Source of the DNA: an uncultured Eubacteriales bacterium
Lineage (GTDB): Bacteria > Bacillota > Clostridia > Christensenellales > CAG-917
Assembly (NCBI GenBank): GCA_900544575.1
Contig: UQVO01000011.1
Coordinates: forward strand, 1-49,910
Length of the DNA: 49,910 bases
Direction of reading: 5' to 3'
How positions within the stretch are numbered: position 1 is the stretch's first letter; every line of letters begins with the position of its first letter. This document shows, piece after piece, positions 9,222 to 17,005 of this stretch. The notes below the pieces were generated by a model, which searched no databases, was not told the origin of the DNA, and saw only the letters and a list, made by a program, of their open reading frames with translations. Position numbers and translations under genes: made by a program.

Positions 9222-10159
9222 TGACCGACGAAAAAGAAATCAGGCAAGTAATGGCAGCCGGGCTCGTCGAAGCGGCGAAAAAGGATGACAGGATTGTCGT
9301 GCTCGACGCCGACCTTATGAGCTGTCACGCTACGAAGTGCTTCCTCGAAGCCTTCCCCGAAAGGTTCATCAACGTAGGCATCGCGGAAGCGAATATGATT
9401 GGCGTCGCCGCAGGTATGGCGGCGTTCGGGAAAATCCCGTTCGCGTTCAGTTTCGCCCCCTTTGCGACGAGAAGATGCTACGACCAGATTTTCATCTCCG
9501 TCGCGTACAGCAAACTCAACGTCAAGATAGTGGGGTCTGACCCCGGCGTCATGGCGGAAGCCAACGGCGGCACCCATATGCCTTTCGAGGATATGAGCCT
9601 TATGCGCGCCATCCCCAAGATGGTGTGCTTCGAGCCCACCGACGCCGCTATGCTCACCAAGGCACTGCCGCAGATTATCGAATATCCCGGCGCGGTCTAC
9701 ATCCGTATGTTCCGCAAGAAGACGGAAAAGATTTTCGACGACACTCTGGACTTCAAGCTCGGCAAGGCGGTCAAGGTGCGCGCGGGCAAGGACGTGACCC
9801 TCATCGCGTCGGGCATAATGGTGGACAGAGCTCTGAAAGCGGCGGACGAACTCGCGGCGGACGGCATTTCGGCGGCGGTCGTCAATATGCACACCTGGAA
9901 GCCCATTGACGCGGACGCGATTTGCGAAGCCGTGAAGGAAACGGGCGCGGTGGTCACCTGCGAGAACCACAGCACGTTCGGCGGCCTCGGCAGCGCGGTC
10001 GCGGAGGTGATGGGGCAGAAGTGTCCCGCACCTATGGAAATGATAGGCGTGGTCGACAGCTTCGGCGAGGTCGGCAAACAGGCTTATCTCAGCGAGAAGT
10101 TCCATCTCACCGTGGCGGATATCGTCGCCGCGGCAAAGAAAGCGGTCGCACGCAAGTGA
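9221..10159 (+). CDS. Transketolase, C-terminal subunit
   Basis: A 312-residue protein matching the pyrimidine-binding and C-terminal domains of transketolase. The conserved FINVGIAEANMIGVAAG segment (about residues 48-64) carries the glutamate that activates thiamine diphosphate. The C-terminal transketolase domain starts near residue 185. The start codon overlaps the stop of the N-terminal subunit gene by one base. The two products should form one active heteromeric enzyme. A terminator follows at 10201. Confidence 0.93.
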   Translation: MTDEKEIRQVMAAGLVEAAKKDDRIVVLDADLMSCHATKCFLEAFPERFINVGIAEANMIGVAAGMAAFGKIPFAFSFAPFATRRCYDQIFISVAYSKLNVKIVGSDPGVMAEANGGTHMPFEDMSLMRAIPKMVCFEPTDAAMLTKALPQIIEYPGAVYIRMFRKKTEKIFDDTLDFKLGKAVKVRAGKDVTLIASGIMVDRALKAADELAADGISAAVVNMHTWKPIDADAICEAVKETGAVVTCENHSTFGGLGSAVAEVMGQKCPAPMEMIGVVDSFGEVGKQAYLSEKFHLTVADIVAAAKKAVARK

Positions 10160-10200
10160 GACGGCGCCGCGCTTCGGCGCGGACGGACAACGCAAAACGG

Positions 10201-10226
10201 AAAGGCGCGGACATCCGCGCCTTTTT
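10201..10226 (+). terminator. Intrinsic terminator after the transketolase operon
   Basis: Stem AAGGCGCGGA/TCCGCGCCTT (10202-10211 with 10214-10223) is followed by a T run. Confidence 0.8.
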
Positions 10227-10293
10227 GTGCGGAAATCCGCACGTCGGGCGGTGATTAAAATTATAAACAATTAAACTAATTTCGGTTTTGGTA

Positions 10294-10325
10294 TTGACAC
10301 CCGATTTTGGATAAAGTATTATAAT
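10294..10325 (+). promoter_or_regulatory. Promoter for the SCP2-like/aminotransferase operon
   Basis: Perfect TTGACA at 10294-10299. The -10 is either TATTAT at 10317-10322 (17-base spacer) or the overlapping perfect TATAAT at 10320-10325 (20-base spacer). The leader to the start codon is about 80 bases. Confidence 0.7.
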
Positions 10326-10409
10326 TGGTAGGAAAATTCTATTATGAAGCGGCCTCGGAGGAGGGGAATCGACGGTTTTTCTGCTTCGCGCTGCGGTAAA
10401 GGAGGAATT

Positions 10410-11204
10410 ATGGACAATGTCACAAGAGCAAAGATAAACCTGTTCGCAGTCCTGCGCAACATCGAGGATCTTTGCACTATGGATCCCGTTTCCGCGGATC
10501 TCATCAAAGACGTCGATCTCGGCGTGGAATTCAATGTGCCCGAAGTCGGCGCCGCCGTCCTGACGTTCAAGGGGGGCAAATGCAAGTTTACGAGAGGCAA
10601 AGGCAAGTCCGCCCTTAAACTCTATTTCACCTCTCCCGAGCATTTCAACAATCTGATTGCTCCTCCCGTCGACCCCAAGACAGGAAAACCCAAGATGGTC
10701 ATCCCCATCTTCTACAACGTGTTCAAAGTCGGCTTCCTGCTCAACACCTTCACGAAGCTGGCCGACAGACTGAGCTATTATCTCCAACCCGCTCCCGACA
10801 AGAAAGAGGAGCTGCTCAAAGACCCCGCCTATTTCGAGGCGAACACCATACTGACGGCTTACACCGCGTTCTATGCGATGAGCGAAATCGCCAACAGCGA
10901 CTTCGTCGGCAAAGCGATTGCGCGCCGTATGCCCGACGGCGTCATCGCCTGCTCGGTCGGCGGCACCGACCTTGCCGTGAACATTGCGGTCAAGAACCAT
11001 AAATTCGTCACCAACAAAGGCAAAGTCAAAGAGCCGCGCGCCACGATGGTATTCGGCGATTTGCAGTTCGCGCACGACCTGCTCAACGGAAAGTCTTCCA
11101 GCTTCACCGGTATGGGCACGGGACAGTTCCAAATCAGCGGTTACGTCGAAATGCTCGAACAGATGGCGAAGCTGCTCACTCAGGTCAGCTACTATCTCGC
11201 CTAA
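10410..11204 (+). CDS. Protein with a possible SCP2-like domain, paired with an aminotransferase
   Basis: A 264-residue soluble protein starting after GGAGGAATT. Residues 35-80 contain a beta-strand pattern with LTFKGGKCKFTRGKGKSALK followed by a FTSPEHFNNL helix, the layout of the SCP2 sterol/lipid-carrier fold (strands ending in a glycine-lysine turn, then a helix). The rest is mixed alpha/beta with no catalytic motif I recognise. It lies 23 bases upstream of a class III aminotransferase gene in the same transcript, which suggests a shared role such as substrate carriage. The SCP2 link is pattern recognition only; treat the protein as uncharacterised. Confidence 0.5.
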   Translation: MDNVTRAKINLFAVLRNIEDLCTMDPVSADLIKDVDLGVEFNVPEVGAAVLTFKGGKCKFTRGKGKSALKLYFTSPEHFNNLIAPPVDPKTGKPKMVIPIFYNVFKVGFLLNTFTKLADRLSYYLQPAPDKKEELLKDPAYFEANTILTAYTAFYAMSEIANSDFVGKAIARRMPDGVIACSVGGTDLAVNIAVKNHKFVTNKGKVKEPRATMVFGDLQFAHDLLNGKSSSFTGMGTGQFQISGYVEMLEQMAKLLTQVSYYLA

Positions 11205-11227
11205 TCGGATAAGGAGGAATTGATTTT

Positions 11228-12517
11228 ATGAAACTCAACTACGAACCCAAACAAATATATGACGTTTCCAAAGGACAGGAGCTCTTCAAAAAAGCGCTCA
11301 AATACGTCCCCGCGGGCATTTACGGTCACCTCGGTCCCTCCGAAGGCTGTATGATTCCCGTCAGCGCGTATCCTCTGTTTATGTCCCGCGCGCAGGGCAC
11401 CTACATCTGGGACCTCAACGGCAACCGCTACATTGACTATATGTGCGCGTACGGCCCCAACTTCCTCGGCTACAACGACCCCGACGTCGACGCGGCGGCA
11501 ATCGAACAGCTCAAAAAGGGCAACTGCACCACGCTCATTGCGGAGTCTATGGTCGAAATGGCGGAAGAGATGGTCAACACCATCAATATGGCGGACTGGG
11601 CGTTCTTCGGCAAGAACGGCGGCGATATGACCGCGTTCGCAGTCATGATTGCCCGTGCTTACACCAACCGTAAGAAGATAGTCCTCGTCAGCGGCTATTA
11701 TCACGGCGTCGCTCCCTGGATGCAGAAGCTCGGCTATTCCGGCGTCACGGAAGAAGACCTCGCCAACAACCTCTACATCGATTGGAACGCTCCCGACCAG
11801 TTCGAGAAACTCATCAAGAAGTATCCCGGACAGATTGCGGGTCTCATCGCCACGCCTTACTATCATCCCACTTTCGTCGACAACCAGCTTCCCCCCGAGG
11901 GTTACTGGCAGAAGATGCGCAAGCTCTGCGACGACAACGGCATAGTCCTCATCTTCGACGACGTCCGCGCGGGCTTCCGTATCGACGAAAAGGGCAGCGA
12001 CTATCACTACGGCATCGAAGCCGACCTGTCCTGCTTCTGCAAGGCAATCGCCAACGGCTACAATATGTCCTGCATCTGCGGCAAGGAAAAACTCAAAAAC
12101 GCGACCGCGGACATCGCCTACACCGGCAGCTACTGGCTCTCCGCAGTTCCCTTTGCGGCAGGCGTCGCAACCCTCAGAAAGGCGAAGGCAACCCACGCCG
12201 TCGAAGAGAACGCCAAGAAGGGCAGAATCCTCACCGACGGGCTGAAAGAAGTGGCGAAGGACAATGGTTTCGACCTCCGCGTGACGGGCGAACCCGCAAT
12301 GTTCTATCTGCGCCTCGGCAACGACTATCCCTCCACCATCCTGCATCAGGAATGGGTTGCGGAATGCGTCAAGCGCGGCGTGTTCTTCACCTCGCACCAC
12401 AACCACTTCATCAACTCGGCTCTCTCTCAGGAAGATATGCAGTACACTTGGGAAGTCGCCGACGAAGCGTACAAGATTGTCAGGGCAAACCATCCCGACG
12501 CGAACTACATCAAGTAA
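11228..12517 (+). CDS. Class III PLP-dependent aminotransferase, glutamate-1-semialdehyde aminomutase-like
   Basis: A 429-residue fold-type I PLP enzyme. It has the N-terminal PAGIYGHLGPSEG region typical of glutamate-1-semialdehyde aminomutase relatives, WDLNGNRYIDYM, a cofactor phosphate region (FGKNGGDMTAFAVMIAR), SGYYHG, the FDDVRAG aspartate motif and probable Schiff-base lysine K272 in CKAIANGY. It is preceded by AAGGAGGA and the SCP2-like gene. No other haem synthesis genes are nearby, so a true HemL role is not supported. The FDDVRAG motif differs from the usual FDEV and the substrate is unknown. Confidence 0.8.
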   Translation: MKLNYEPKQIYDVSKGQELFKKALKYVPAGIYGHLGPSEGCMIPVSAYPLFMSRAQGTYIWDLNGNRYIDYMCAYGPNFLGYNDPDVDAAAIEQLKKGNCTTLIAESMVEMAEEMVNTINMADWAFFGKNGGDMTAFAVMIARAYTNRKKIVLVSGYYHGVAPWMQKLGYSGVTEEDLANNLYIDWNAPDQFEKLIKKYPGQIAGLIATPYYHPTFVDNQLPPEGYWQKMRKLCDDNGIVLIFDDVRAGFRIDEKGSDYHYGIEADLSCFCKAIANGYNMSCICGKEKLKNATADIAYTGSYWLSAVPFAAGVATLRKAKATHAVEENAKKGRILTDGLKEVAKDNGFDLRVTGEPAMFYLRLGNDYPSTILHQEWVAECVKRGVFFTSHHNHFINSALSQEDMQYTWEVADEAYKIVRANHPDANYIK

Positions 12518-12572
12518 GGACCGCAATCCCGCGCAGTCGCGCGGACGCGGCTTGTACCGACTCAAACTCAAA

Positions 12573-12605
12573 ACAAAGGCTGTGCCGTTTCGGCACAGCC
12601 TTTGT
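12573..12605. terminator. Bidirectional terminator between convergent operons
   Basis: A 15-base perfect stem (12573-12587 with 12591-12605) with a three-base TTT loop, lying between the aminotransferase gene and the minus-strand peptidase gene. Confidence 0.8.
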
Positions 12606-12695
12606 GCGTTTCGGGAGCGCGGCTGCCGCGGGCGTCGGGGCGGAAGGCGCGGCAGAGGATTGAGGGAGATGGTCTGCGGGACATTGCGCGGCGCG

Positions 12696-14189
12696 TCAGG
12701 AGAGCACGACCGTGCCCGACGTGAAACTGTCTATTATGCCCGCCGCGGCGAAGCCCGCCCGTTCGAAGGCGGCGGACAGGTCTGCCTGAGATGCCACGGA
12801 GTATGCGTTCGAGGAGCAGTATTCCGCAAGCGCGCGGAGCATTGTGTCCTCGCCCGCAAGCGTGAGAAGAGTGTCGAAGAGCAGCAGCCCCTTGCAATAT
12901 GTCACCGCGACGTATTCGCCGTTGGTGAGATAGGAAGACAGATGTCTGTTCATTGCGGGGTCGAACCCTATCTCCGACGGCATACGCTCGTATACGGCAT
13001 AATAGGCGGCGGCAGAGGAAACCAGCTCGCCGTAGGAGGTTTTATCGCCCGTGCGGCGGAAATAATATGCCGTGCTGAATTCGGTGAGCCCCTCGTCCAG
13101 CCAGGGGGAATTGAGCTGGTCGGAGCCGACAAGCCCGAACCACCATTGATGTGCGGTTTCGTGCACGACGGTTCGCTCGTATTCCGTCCTGTCCGCGACG
13201 GACGGGTCAACGGTGACCAGCGTGCCGAATTCCATACCGCCCGCGCCCATAGGCGCCTGCACCACGGTGAAAGCGGAGTAGGGATATTCTCCGAACGCAT
13301 CGGAAAACACGCGCAGCGCGTCGGCGGCAAGAGCCAGGGTGCCCTCTGCGTCATTGTCGGACAGACAGAAACAGTTCACTCTCACATCCCCCGACGGCAG
13401 AGCGGCGGAACCCGTGTGCACTTCGAAGTCCTCGGAGAGCACCAGCGCGAAATCCCGCACGTTTTCCGCCGTGATTTCCAGACGTTTCGTCCCGTCCGTT
13501 ACGCTGCTTTCCGTCACTTCGCCCGATGACGCCGCCACAAACTCTTCGGGCACATCGGCGGTGACGTAAAACGAGGATATGTCGCTGAAAAACGGGTCGC
13601 CCGCGGCGGTGTACCCGTCGGTGCGCGGAGTTCCGTTTTCGTAATGGCACAGCACGGGGTAAAAGCCCGTGAAATTGACCGTCGACTCCGTCACTCCGAA
13701 ACGCGCGTTGCACTCGGGCAGAGTGAGCGCCGCCGTGACGGACAGCGTCACGGTTTCGCCCGCTTCAGGCTCATACGGAATGCGGAGTATTGTATTGTCC
13801 GTGCCGCAGATTTCGTATTCCGACGTTTTTCTGTTCAATTCTACGCTTAAAATCTCGATTTTGCCGAAACTTTCGCCGTCATAGAAAAACTTGTCGCGGT
13901 CGGCGGCAAAGTACGGAGGGCTTGCCGCGCCCTCGGCAAAGGCGTTCGGATAAAGATGAAGCGAGATGTCCGTCAGCGTATCGTCCGTGTTGTTGGTGAA
14001 AAGGATTTCCTCTTTCAGTTGCGCGGTGACGCCGCCGTCGTAGGTGAGGTCGATGTCGTAGACGGGGACGGGCGAGGACGGCGAGGGCAGTTCCGCCTTG
14101 TCGCAGGCGACGAGCAGCAGCGCAAGGCACAGCGCCGCAAGCCCCGCGGCAACGAGAAAGAAAAAGCTCTTTTTACGCGCGGTCTTCAT
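12696..14189 (-). CDS. M1-family metallopeptidase lipoprotein
   Basis: A 497-residue lipoprotein: a hydrophobic signal ends in a lipobox with cysteine C29 (LLLVAC). The catalytic zinc site is H343-E344-T-A-H347 with the third ligand E366 at the standard distance, and GAGGMEF just upstream stands in for the GAMEN exopeptidase motif of M1 aminopeptidases. The N-terminal half is beta-rich as in M1 enzymes. It is probably tethered to the outer face of the membrane and degrades peptides. It is shorter than full M1 aminopeptidases because the large helical C-terminal domain is missing. It lies nine bases after the PRC-barrel gene and is probably cotranscribed with it. Confidence 0.88.
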   Translation of the reverse strand: MKTARKKSFFFLVAAGLAALCLALLLVACDKAELPSPSSPVPVYDIDLTYDGGVTAQLKEEILFTNNTDDTLTDISLHLYPNAFAEGAASPPYFAADRDKFFYDGESFGKIEILSVELNRKTSEYEICGTDNTILRIPYEPEAGETVTLSVTAALTLPECNARFGVTESTVNFTGFYPVLCHYENGTPRTDGYTAAGDPFFSDISSFYVTADVPEEFVAASSGEVTESSVTDGTKRLEITAENVRDFALVLSEDFEVHTGSAALPSGDVRVNCFCLSDNDAEGTLALAADALRVFSDAFGEYPYSAFTVVQAPMGAGGMEFGTLVTVDPSVADRTEYERTVVHETAHQWWFGLVGSDQLNSPWLDEGLTEFSTAYYFRRTGDKTSYGELVSSAAAYYAVYERMPSEIGFDPAMNRHLSSYLTNGEYVAVTYCKGLLLFDTLLTLAGEDTMLRALAEYCSSNAYSVASQADLSAAFERAGFAAAGIIDSFTSGTVVLS

Positions 14190-14198
14190 TTTCGCGCC

Positions 14199-15107
14199 TC
14201 ACTTCGACGAAAGGGTGAGTTCCATCAGCTTTCCGTGTCTGCGCGCGGTTTCGACCAGGTCCACGGTGACGCGCATACCGCGGGAGGCGAGTTTTTCCCC
14301 GGAATAGGAGAACAGGTCGTCCGCAAGCGTTCTGCCCAGCAAAAAATTGTAGTCCGCAATCACCCTGTGCGGAGTGAAGCCGTCGTCGCCGAAAATGACT
14401 TCGGGTCTGCCCGCGGCGTCGCGGAGATAGACGTGGGTTTCGCTTTCTTCCTCGGCGGGACGCACGTCCAGCGCCGCAGGGGAGTCGGGACGGATGTCCG
14501 CCTGCATGGGGGAGAAAAAGACGGGGCGTCCGTCTTCTTCCGCCGCCGCGCCCGTCGGGGACTTCCCGTCCGCCGCATCCGCCGCTTTCTCCGCGTCCGG
14601 CGGGATGGCTTCGAAGTCGCCGAGTAGGGTCGCCTTGTAGTCGCTTTTCGCCTTCGGGAAGGGCACTTTCGGAGTGTTTCTTCTGCCGCTTGCGGAGTCT
14701 TTGAGCAGCCATACGTCGCCGAATGCACGGAAGGAAGAGGGCGAGTAAGACACGCCGTCCGCAACGATGGCACTCACCCTGCCTTTTGCAGAAAAAACGA
14801 CGTCGCTCACCGCGCCCTTGAAACGTCCCGTCCCCGTATAGACCTTTTTGCCTATTGGGGATGAAACGAGCGGGGAAAGGTCCGCGTCGCCGCGGGAAGT
14901 GAGCGCAAGCGCGTCGTCCGTCATAAGCGCATCGGCAACCGACGCGACCGCGGAGAAGGGCAGAAGCGTTTTCCCTCCCGCGCACGCGACGTCAAAATAT
15001 ACAATATTTCTACAATTTCCGTCAAAATATACATCGGTCGTGCTGCCGATGAGAGAGCTGTCGGCTTTGCATACGACGTCGCGGTTCAGGGTTTCGGACA
15101 ATTTCAT
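14199..15107 (-). CDS. PRC-barrel domain protein
   Basis: A 302-residue protein with two PRC-barrel-like segments. The first is near residues 1-65 (LNRDVVCKADSSLIGSTTDV) and the second near 80-140 (SPIGKKVYTGTGRFKGAVSD). A long acidic, probably disordered linker follows (about 150-230), then a C-terminal region with a further small domain. PRC barrels bind RNA or act in photosynthetic, ribosome maturation or sporulation-related (YlmC/YmxH) proteins. The ATG at 15107 was preferred to one at 15140 because GAGGTGG lies six bases upstream. It forms a two-gene unit with the M1 lipoprotein. The role is unknown. Confidence 0.7.
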   Translation of the reverse strand: MKLSETLNRDVVCKADSSLIGSTTDVYFDGNCRNIVYFDVACAGGKTLLPFSAVASVADALMTDDALALTSRGDADLSPLVSSPIGKKVYTGTGRFKGAVSDVVFSAKGRVSAIVADGVSYSPSSFRAFGDVWLLKDSASGRRNTPKVPFPKAKSDYKATLLGDFEAIPPDAEKAADAADGKSPTGAAAEEDGRPVFFSPMQADIRPDSPAALDVRPAEEESETHVYLRDAAGRPEVIFGDDGFTPHRVIADYNFLLGRTLADDLFSYSGEKLASRGMRVTVDLVETARRHGKLMELTLSSK

Positions 15108-15251
15108 CTCATACCACCTCCCGAACACTTTATGCCGCACTCCGCCGCCTTATGCGGAAAAGCGGGGCGTATGGCACGTTTTTGAACGAAAAAGCATATA
15201 TTATAACCCGTTTTGCGCGCCGAATACGAAACGGTTATGACGTGAAAACAA

Positions 15252-15310
15252 GAGTTATTCACGAAGTTGTCCACAATTTCGGGCAAAAATGTGAATAACT
15301 CGGTGGACAA
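15252..15310. promoter_or_regulatory. Cluster of four DnaA-box-like sequences in interleaved inverted pairs
   Basis: TTATTCACG (15255-15263) and TTGTCCACA (15267-15275) lie on the plus strand. On the minus strand are TTATTCACA (15290-15298, a match to TTATNCACA) and TTGTCCACC (15302-15310). The outer sequences form an 11-base perfect inverted repeat (15252-15262 with 15291-15301). The site sits between the divergent PRC-barrel and cwlD-like genes. Confidence 0.5.
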
Positions 15311-15356
15311 GGTCGTATTTTTATGCTTGCGTGAATATATTCAAAATTGAAACGAT

Positions 15357-16073
15357 ATGCAGAAAATCAGGGTGATTTCAATCCCGCGGAGGCGGATTTT
15401 CAAGGTGATTGCGTTGGCGCTGGCGGCGGTTCTGCCCGTGTTGTGCGTGCCTGCCGTCACCGTGCTTGCGGAGAACATCGGCGCCGTGACCGTCGTCATC
15501 GACGCGGGACACGGCGGAGCGGACGGCGGCGTGACGGGGGTGAATACGGGAGTCAAGGAAAGCGACCTCAATCTTGCCGTGTCGAAACTTGTCGGAGAGT
15601 ATTTCGAAAGCGGCGGCTTCCGCGTGGTCTACACCCGCAGCAATAAGGGCGGGCTGTACCGCGAAACGGACGGCAACAAAAAACGTGCGGATATGCAGCG
15701 CAGGGCGGAGATAATCCGCGACGCGTCCCCCGCCGCCGTCATCAGCATACATATGAACACCTTTTCCGCCTCGTCGCGGCGCGGCGCGCAGGTGTTTTTC
15801 GACGCGTCGTCGGAGAGGGGAAGGGCATTTGCGGAGATAATGCAGGAGGAACTCAACCGCACGTTCAACGTCCCCGACGCGGGGAGGGAATTCGCGCCGC
15901 TCACGGCGGAGAAATACATTTTGCAGCAGTCCGCGGCGCCTGCCGTAATCGTGGAGTGCGGCTTTTTGTCCAATCCCGTCGACGAAGCGAATCTGCTCGA
16001 CCCCGATTACAGGGCGGAATTCGCCTATTCCGTCTTCCGTGCGGCGGCGGCTTTCCTTTCGGACGGAGCGTGA
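15357..16073 (+). CDS. cwlD: N-acetylmuramoyl-L-alanine amidase, CwlD-like
   Basis: A 238-residue Amidase_3 enzyme that cleaves the muramic acid-peptide bond of peptidoglycan using zinc. Residues 18-38 form a hydrophobic signal or anchor. Zinc ligands and the catalytic glutamate are visible: H52 in DAGHGG, E68 in KESDLN, H132 in SIHMN and E200 in VECGFLSN. Length and the single catalytic domain without repeats match CwlD, which makes muramic-delta-lactam in spore cortex, and other sporulation genes occur in the window. A non-sporulation amidase cannot be excluded. The start is weakly supported because no strong ribosome binding site is visible. Confidence 0.8.
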   Translation: MQKIRVISIPRRRIFKVIALALAAVLPVLCVPAVTVLAENIGAVTVVIDAGHGGADGGVTGVNTGVKESDLNLAVSKLVGEYFESGGFRVVYTRSNKGGLYRETDGNKKRADMQRRAEIIRDASPAAVISIHMNTFSASSRRGAQVFFDASSERGRAFAEIMQEELNRTFNVPDAGREFAPLTAEKYILQQSAAPAVIVECGFLSNPVDEANLLDPDYRAEFAYSVFRAAAAFLSDGA

Positions 16074-16229
16074 ACGCAATTTTGCATTTCGCGCAATCGC
16101 AGCGTTTATCCGCATTTCCCGCGCAATAAAAGCCGTATGCCGGCAAAACCGCTTTGGTTGTCCGCCGCGGAGTCTTCGCGTGTCCTTTGGCGGTGCGCTT
16201 TTCATACGGCGGCTAAGTGCGGGTTTTTG

Positions 16230-16258
16230 TTGATTTTGCTTCGCGCGTAAGTTATAAT
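16230..16258 (+). promoter_or_regulatory. Promoter for the radC-gltX-subtilase operon
   Basis: TTGATT at 16230-16235 and TATAAT at 16253-16258 with a 17-base spacer. A second TATAAT lies at 16269-16274. The rest of the 16074-16304 gap shows nothing I recognise. Confidence 0.65.
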
Positions 16259-16304
16259 TTCCGAAGGTTATAATAACTCACGCGTATGCGCGGGCGGACA
16301 TCCG

Positions 16305-16994
16305 ATGGGAAAACACGACGGTCACAGAGAAAGAGTGCGCGAGAAAATCGCGGCGGCAGGGCTTGATACGTTTCAGGACCACGAAGTCCTGGAATATATT
16401 CTGTTTCATTGCATACCCAGGAAAAACACCAACGAAATAGGACACGAACTCATCGACAGGTTCGGGAGCTTTGCGGATGTTCTGAACTCCGACAAGGAGC
16501 GTCTGAAAGAAGTGCCGGGGATGACGGAGATTGCGGCACTGTTTCTGTCCGTGCTTCCCGACATAATGCGCCGATATCTGCTCAGTGCGGAGCGCAAGCG
16601 GACAAACCTTTCGGGCAGACGGAAGGTGCGCGATTACATTGCGAAAGAAATGTACGGTGCACCCGTCGAGATTGCGGGTGCGGCGGCGCTGGACGCGCAG
16701 GACGGGCTCATCAGGTTCAGAAAACTCGCGTCGGGCAAGGGCGACGGCGTGAACGTGTCCGTGCGGCAGGTGGTGGACTTTGCGCTGGGTACGAACGCGG
16801 TGTCCCTGGTGCTGGCGCACAATCATCCCGGCGGCAACGTCAATCCGTCGCAGGAAGACGTGGAGCTTACGCGCGAGCTGGCGTACGTTCTGGACAGCAT
16901 AGGGGTCAGACTGCTGGACCACATCATATATGCGGGCACGGAGAGTTTTTCGTTTGCGGAAAGCGGACTGCTCGGCGACATTCTCGGAAACTGA
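16305..16994 (+). CDS. radC: RadC family JAB/MPN domain protein
   Basis: A 229-residue RadC-like protein. The N-terminal third has helix-hairpin-helix character (HEVLEYILFHCIPRKNTN, then GSFADVL and KEVPGM). The C-terminal MPN/JAB domain carries the metal motif HNHPGGNVNPSQEDVEL. Despite its name, the family has no proven DNA repair role. It is first in a transcript with gltX, whose start follows eleven bases after the radC stop. Confidence 0.92.
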   Translation: MGKHDGHRERVREKIAAAGLDTFQDHEVLEYILFHCIPRKNTNEIGHELIDRFGSFADVLNSDKERLKEVPGMTEIAALFLSVLPDIMRRYLLSAERKRTNLSGRRKVRDYIAKEMYGAPVEIAGAAALDAQDGLIRFRKLASGKGDGVNVSVRQVVDFALGTNAVSLVLAHNHPGGNVNPSQEDVELTRELAYVLDSIGVRLLDHIIYAGTESFSFAESGLLGDILGN

Positions 16995-17005
16995 AAGAGG
17001 TGAAA

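Noticed and set aside
11228..12517. True glutamate-1-semialdehyde aminomutase (hemL)
   Set aside because: No haem or cobalamin synthesis genes are adjacent and the FDDVRAG motif is atypical, so only a class III aminotransferase is claimed.
15252..15310. Replication origin at the DnaA-box-like cluster
   Set aside because: No dnaA, dnaN or recF is near, there is no adjacent AT-rich unwinding region, and four boxes are too few for a typical oriC. Kept only as a regulatory or titration candidate.
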